Assembly (NCBI GenBank): GCA_038214535.1
Contig: JBBQRS010000156.1
Span: 1 to 9,180 of the forward strand
Length of the DNA: 9,180 nucleotides
Direction of reading: 5' to 3'
Source: JBBQRS01 sp038214535
GTDB taxonomy: Bacteria; Chloroflexota; Anaerolineae; CG2-30-64-16
Below the pieces are notes generated by a model, which saw only the letters and a program-made list of their open reading frames with translations, ran no database searches and was not told the DNA's origin. The position numbers and the translations under genes are program-made. How positions within the stretch are numbered: position 1 is the first letter of the stretch; each line of letters begins with the position of its first letter. Positions 8,785 through 9,180 of this stretch are shown here, piece by piece.

Positions 8785-8913
8785 CTTTTCTTCTTCTCTC
8801 CTGTTTGACAACGATGTCGCGTATCAGTCTTGAAAGGACCGACCGGATGCCAGACTCACTGTCTTATTTGGCTTGCGCCAGTAAACATCACCTCCTTCAG
8901 CATGAACAGCGCT
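8785..8913 (-). other. Leader upstream of the binding-protein gene, with a perfect anti-Shine-Dalgarno match
   Basis: This is the only upstream sequence between the inverted repeat and the first transporter gene. On the minus strand, 8897-8887 reads AAGGAGGTGAT, an 11-base match to the usual anti-Shine-Dalgarno end of 16S rRNA, but it is about 100 bases from the binding-protein start. A 15-codon frame (8903-8856, MLKEVMFTGASQIRQ) runs across it and might be a leader peptide; its own ribosome-binding site is weak. I found no convincing -35/-10 pair here. Confidence 0.35.
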
Positions 8914-8981
8914 CTTCTTTGTAGTGACGGCTTCAGCCGTTGGGGCGCACTCCAACGGCTGAAGCCGTCACTACAAAGAAG
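8914..8981. repeat. Perfect inverted repeat, copy 3 of 3
   Basis: Arms at 8914-8943 and 8952-8981 are exact reverse complements over 30 bp, with an 8-base loop. The inner 24 bases of each arm are nearly the same as those of the copy at 1262-1322. Perfect pairing suggests this is the youngest or best-maintained copy. It lies between the operon leader and the transposase fragment. It could be a small non-autonomous mobile element, a bidirectional transcription stop or both; no T-run adjoins it. Confidence 0.92.
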
Positions 8982-9007
8982 GGCGACGCGGAGTTTTCGG
9001 ATAGATC

Positions 9008-9180
9008 TAAATAAGTCCACAAAAGTCATTGGGGATTTCCAATGACAGACAGCACTTCGGCGCGATGGCTGTCGAGATCGGTTAGGAACTGTTCGACGGC
9101 GGCGACCAGGTCGGTAATACTGGCGAACAAGTGATTATGCGTGACCTTACGGCGCAGGTGTTTCCAGAGCAACTCAATCA
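9008..9180 (-). mobile_element. Probable end of an IS630-type insertion sequence
   Basis: The transposase reading frame stops at 9026, and members of this family usually end a few tens of bases past the stop. A TA at 9008-9009 followed by AATAAGTCCACAAAAG is a plausible element end, because IS630/Tc1-type elements insert at TA. The other end is outside the window, so the boundary cannot be confirmed. Confidence 0.4.
9026..9180 (-). CDS. IS630-type transposase, C-terminal fragment (cut by window edge)
   Basis: Fifty codons plus a partial codon are visible, ending in TGA at 9028-9026. The protein reads IELLWKHLRRKVTHN, then LFASITDLVAAVEQFL, and ends in VIGNPQ. The first part matches the conserved segment around and after the last catalytic acidic residue of DDE transposases in the IS630 family (commonly LNPIExLW, then a short helix with RR and THN). 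The residue before I is incomplete and ends in TG, so it would be L, M or V rather than the usual P. Whether the full gene is intact cannot be told from this window. It points in the same direction as the operon but is separated from it by the inverted repeat. Confidence 0.8.
   Translation of the reverse strand, partial: IELLWKHLRRKVTHNHLFASITDLVAAVEQFLTDLDSHRAEVLSVIGNPQ

Noticed and set aside
8785..8811. TTG 8811 as start of the solute-binding protein
   Set aside because: It would put nine charged residues before an already complete signal peptide and lies upstream of the AGGAG sequence.
8887..8897. ATCACCTCCTT on the plus strand as the 3' end of a 16S rRNA gene
   Set aside because: The bases before it do not match the conserved end of 16S rRNA and there is no rRNA-like sequence around it.

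Overview
This window looks like chromosomal DNA of a Chloroflexota bacterium (Caldilineae/Anaerolineae-like). The evidence is moderately high G+C, a solute-binding lipoprotein with the valine/glutamate-rich linker after its lipid-anchor cysteine that is typical of that phylum (TKEVEVTRVVEV), and dispersed inverted repeats of the GTAGTGACGGCTTCAGCCGTT type. The phylum call is inference from recognised patterns, not from a search.

Every supported gene is on the minus strand, so transcription runs from high to low coordinates. In that order: the C-terminal end of an IS630-type transposase (9180-9026, cut by the window edge); a perfect 30-bp-arm inverted repeat (8981-8914); a leader of about 130 bases; a family 5 solute-binding lipoprotein (8784-6706); a 312-base gap with three palindromic structures (6705-6394); two inner-membrane permeases (6393-5386 and 5369-4509); two Opp/Dpp-type ATPases (4496-3513 and about 3511-2534); a uroporphyrinogen-decarboxylase-fold protein (2516-1353); a 147-base gap holding a second copy of the inverted repeat (1322-1262); a second URO-D-fold protein (1205-135); and a decayed third copy of the repeat (116-51).

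The five transporter genes form a complete peptide/nickel/opine-class ABC importer. The genes from the first permease to the first URO-D-like protein are packed with gaps of 17 bases or less, and several ribosome-binding sites overlap the preceding stop codon. This is strong evidence for one operon. The two URO-D-fold proteins lack the RQAGRY-type motif of true HemE. They carry the H-x-C-G half of the zinc site known from MtaA/CmuA-type corrinoid methyltransferases, but not the distal cysteine. A reasonable but unproven reading is a transport-plus-catabolism operon: the importer brings in an organic, possibly methylated or methoxylated, compound and the two proteins act on it. No corrinoid protein or other partner enzyme is visible here.

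Points worth attention are the importer/URO-D combination, the missing third zinc ligand in both URO-D proteins, an ATPase whose best-placed start codon is AUA, a strong hairpin and a perfect 14-bp palindrome between the binding-protein and permease genes, and three copies of one inverted-repeat family bracketing and interrupting the operon.
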